DNA of 5,945 nt, from assembly GCA_946611525.1 (NCBI GenBank), contig CAMODS010000090.1, forward strand, positions 1 to 5,945, in the 5' to 3' direction. Every line of letters begins with the position of its first letter. Position 1 is the first letter of the stretch. Both the position numbers and the translations under genes were made by a program. The notes beneath the pieces are model-generated. The model was given only the letters and a program-made list of their open reading frames with translations, searched no databases and was not told the DNA's origin. The stretch comes from an uncultured Lachnospiraceae bacterium. GTDB lineage: Bacteria > Bacillota > Clostridia > Lachnospirales > Lachnospiraceae. Of the stretch, positions 4,847 to 5,945 are shown piece by piece.

Positions 4847-5945
4847 ATGACAAGTGCAAATGTGTCTCAGATCCCGGTGATGCCGGTGCAGGCCAATATA
4901 AAGGCTCAGGCAAAGCAGGGAAATGAGGGCAAGGACTTTATGCAGATCATGAGCGCTTCTATCTCCAACAACAAGGCGGCGGACATTCAGTCATCTGTTG
5001 GTGTGGCTGCTCCGGTAAAGGACCAGACATCTACAGAACAGGTTAAGGCAGTTGATCCTGTTGAGACTACACAGCCCAAGGCTGTGACAGATGTCAGTCA
5101 AAAGCCTGCGGACATCAGGCAGACGGTTCAGACTGACGATCAGGATACGGCAGTACTTACTGACGAGGAGATAGAGGAAGTAAGCGAAGTCATTGCAACA
5201 GCAGCGGTTGAGATCGTAGAGGTCATAGCAGAGGATCTTTCGGTTACGACAGAGGATGTGACGATAGCTTTAGATGAGCTTGATATCATGCCGATAGAAG
5301 TGGCAGATCCCAAGGTTCTTCCGGATCTTGTAAGCGAGCTTACAGGTATGGACAAGATGGAACTTTTGACAGCTCCTGCTTTATCGGATGTTTCGGCAGA
5401 CTTAAAGCCAATTATCGATGAGCTGGTTTCAGAACTTCCCATAGAGGATGCGACGGAGCTTCCTGAATTTGCAAAAGACTTTTTGGATATGATAGATGCA
5501 ACAGGTATGGATCTTGGACCTGACGGAGAGGTCGTTCCTGTATCGGAGCCTATGGATGGGCTTTCGATAGCATCAGATGAGATCATCATCACAGATCCAA
5601 CAGATGAAAATTTAATAAATACAAACGTTGATGGGGATGAGGTAGTAGTCACCCCTGAGACTGTTCGTGTGGAGACTCCTGTGTCACGTCAGTATATTGC
5701 CGCTGACGATGATATGGATGGGGAACAACTTCATGCGGTAGATGAGTACAACGATACTCAGGATGAGATGGTTAATACGGCACGTACCATGGGCTCACAG
5801 CAGAATGAAAAACAAAGCAGTGAGGACACCGGACGTGACAGCTTTATGGGCAGACATGAAAATGGATTTGAACATGCGACCCATGTTGCAGCAGCTGACA
5901 ACACACCCACACCTGTACAGACAGCCAGTTTTACTGAGACTGTAA
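4847..5945 (+). CDS. fliK: Flagellar hook-length control protein FliK, N-terminal part (runs off the window)
   Basis: FliK is exported through the flagellar gate, acts as the ruler for hook length and switches export to filament-type substrates. The frame from ATG 4847 is open for 366 codons to the last base, with no stop. It begins MTSANVSQIPVMPV and has FMQIMSAS near residue 31. Residues 1-100 are rich in Gln, Thr, Val and Ala, as expected for an unfolded secreted N-terminus. Residues about 103-220 alternate acidic and hydrophobic residues (TDEEIEEVSEVIATAAVEIV, then ALDELDIMP, VLPDLVSELTGM and MELLTAPAL), matching the helical N-terminal region I recall in clostridial FliK. Residues about 230-366 are acidic, low complexity and probably disordered. 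The conserved C-terminal hook domain lies beyond the window, so the call rests on composition, this N-terminal pattern and position after ylxF. A predicted sigma-28-type promoter and strong ribosome site precede it, suggesting expression partly independent of the upstream genes. Confidence 0.85.
   Translation, partial: MTSANVSQIPVMPVQANIKAQAKQGNEGKDFMQIMSASISNNKAADIQSSVGVAAPVKDQTSTEQVKAVDPVETTQPKAVTDVSQKPADIRQTVQTDDQDTAVLTDEEIEEVSEVIATAAVEIVEVIAEDLSVTTEDVTIALDELDIMPIEVADPKVLPDLVSELTGMDKMELLTAPALSDVSADLKPIIDELVSELPIEDATELPEFAKDFLDMIDATGMDLGPDGEVVPVSEPMDGLSIASDEIIITDPTDENLINTNVDGDEVVVTPETVRVETPVSRQYIAADDDMDGEQLHAVDEYNDTQDEMVNTARTMGSQQNEKQSSEDTGRDSFMGRHENGFEHATHVAAADNTPTPVQTASFTETV

Noticed and set aside
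4843..4926. 27-codon ORF from the ATG overlapping the fliK start
   Set aside because: Only 3 bases from the GGAGG core, and it closes quickly inside fliK; more likely coincidental.
5140..5652. 170-codon minus-strand ORF opposite fliK
   Set aside because: Serine/threonine-rich low-complexity antisense of the acidic fliK codons (GAT/GAG); a typical shadow frame without ribosome site support.
5742..5945. Plus-strand ORF reaching the window end
   Set aside because: Lies in another frame inside the continuous fliK reading frame, with no family features.

Overview
The window is a stretch of a Gram-positive (Firmicutes/Clostridia) flagellar fla/che-type operon, read entirely on the + strand. Gene order is fliG (5' end cut off) - fliH - fliI - fliJ - ylxF (MotE/COG3334-like) - fliK (3' end cut off). 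This matches the fliG-fliH-fliI-fliJ-ylxF-fliK block of Bacillus subtilis. The FliJ start (MAKFVYRMQNIL), the acidic FliK N-terminus, the TTG start of fliH and the strong GGAGG Shine-Dalgarno sites suggest a motile Lachnospiraceae (Roseburia/Butyrivibrio-like) bacterium. That placement is from memory of the families, not from a search.

Layout. Bases 1-833 hold the last 276 codons of fliG (rotor/switch). fliH starts at a TTG inside the end of fliG (826-1776) and encodes the regulator of the export ATPase. Its N-terminal part carries four tandem 10-residue repeats. Bases 1777-1878 are a spacer filled almost completely by a pair of inverted, REP/MITE-like repeat arms. fliI (1879-3291) is the export ATPase. 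Bases 3292-3366 are a second spacer that begins with a degenerate copy of the same repeat. fliJ (3367-3816) and ylxF (3821-4642) follow, only 4 bases apart. Bases 4643-4846 are the only sizeable non-coding gap. It holds a branched RNA fold ending in a T-tract (possible terminator), a sigma-28/sigma-D-type promoter (TAAG-N15-TCCGATAG), a short leader hairpin and a strong ribosome binding site. fliK then reads open from 4847 to the end of the window.

How the genes work together. FliG sits on the MS ring and converts ion flow through the stators into torque. FliH, FliI and FliJ form the cytoplasmic ATPase complex of the flagellar type III export gate. FliK is exported by that gate, measures hook length and switches the export substrate class. 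YlxF is an accessory membrane protein with a periplasm-side coiled coil and an MgtE-N-like helical domain.

The protein-coding content is conventional. The points that merit a second look are non-coding: repeats embedded exactly at the fliH and fliI stop codons, and the structured RNA plus sigma-28-like promoter that may separate fliK from the upstream genes. I saw no mobile-element gene, CRISPR array, tRNA, rRNA or clearly novel protein system.
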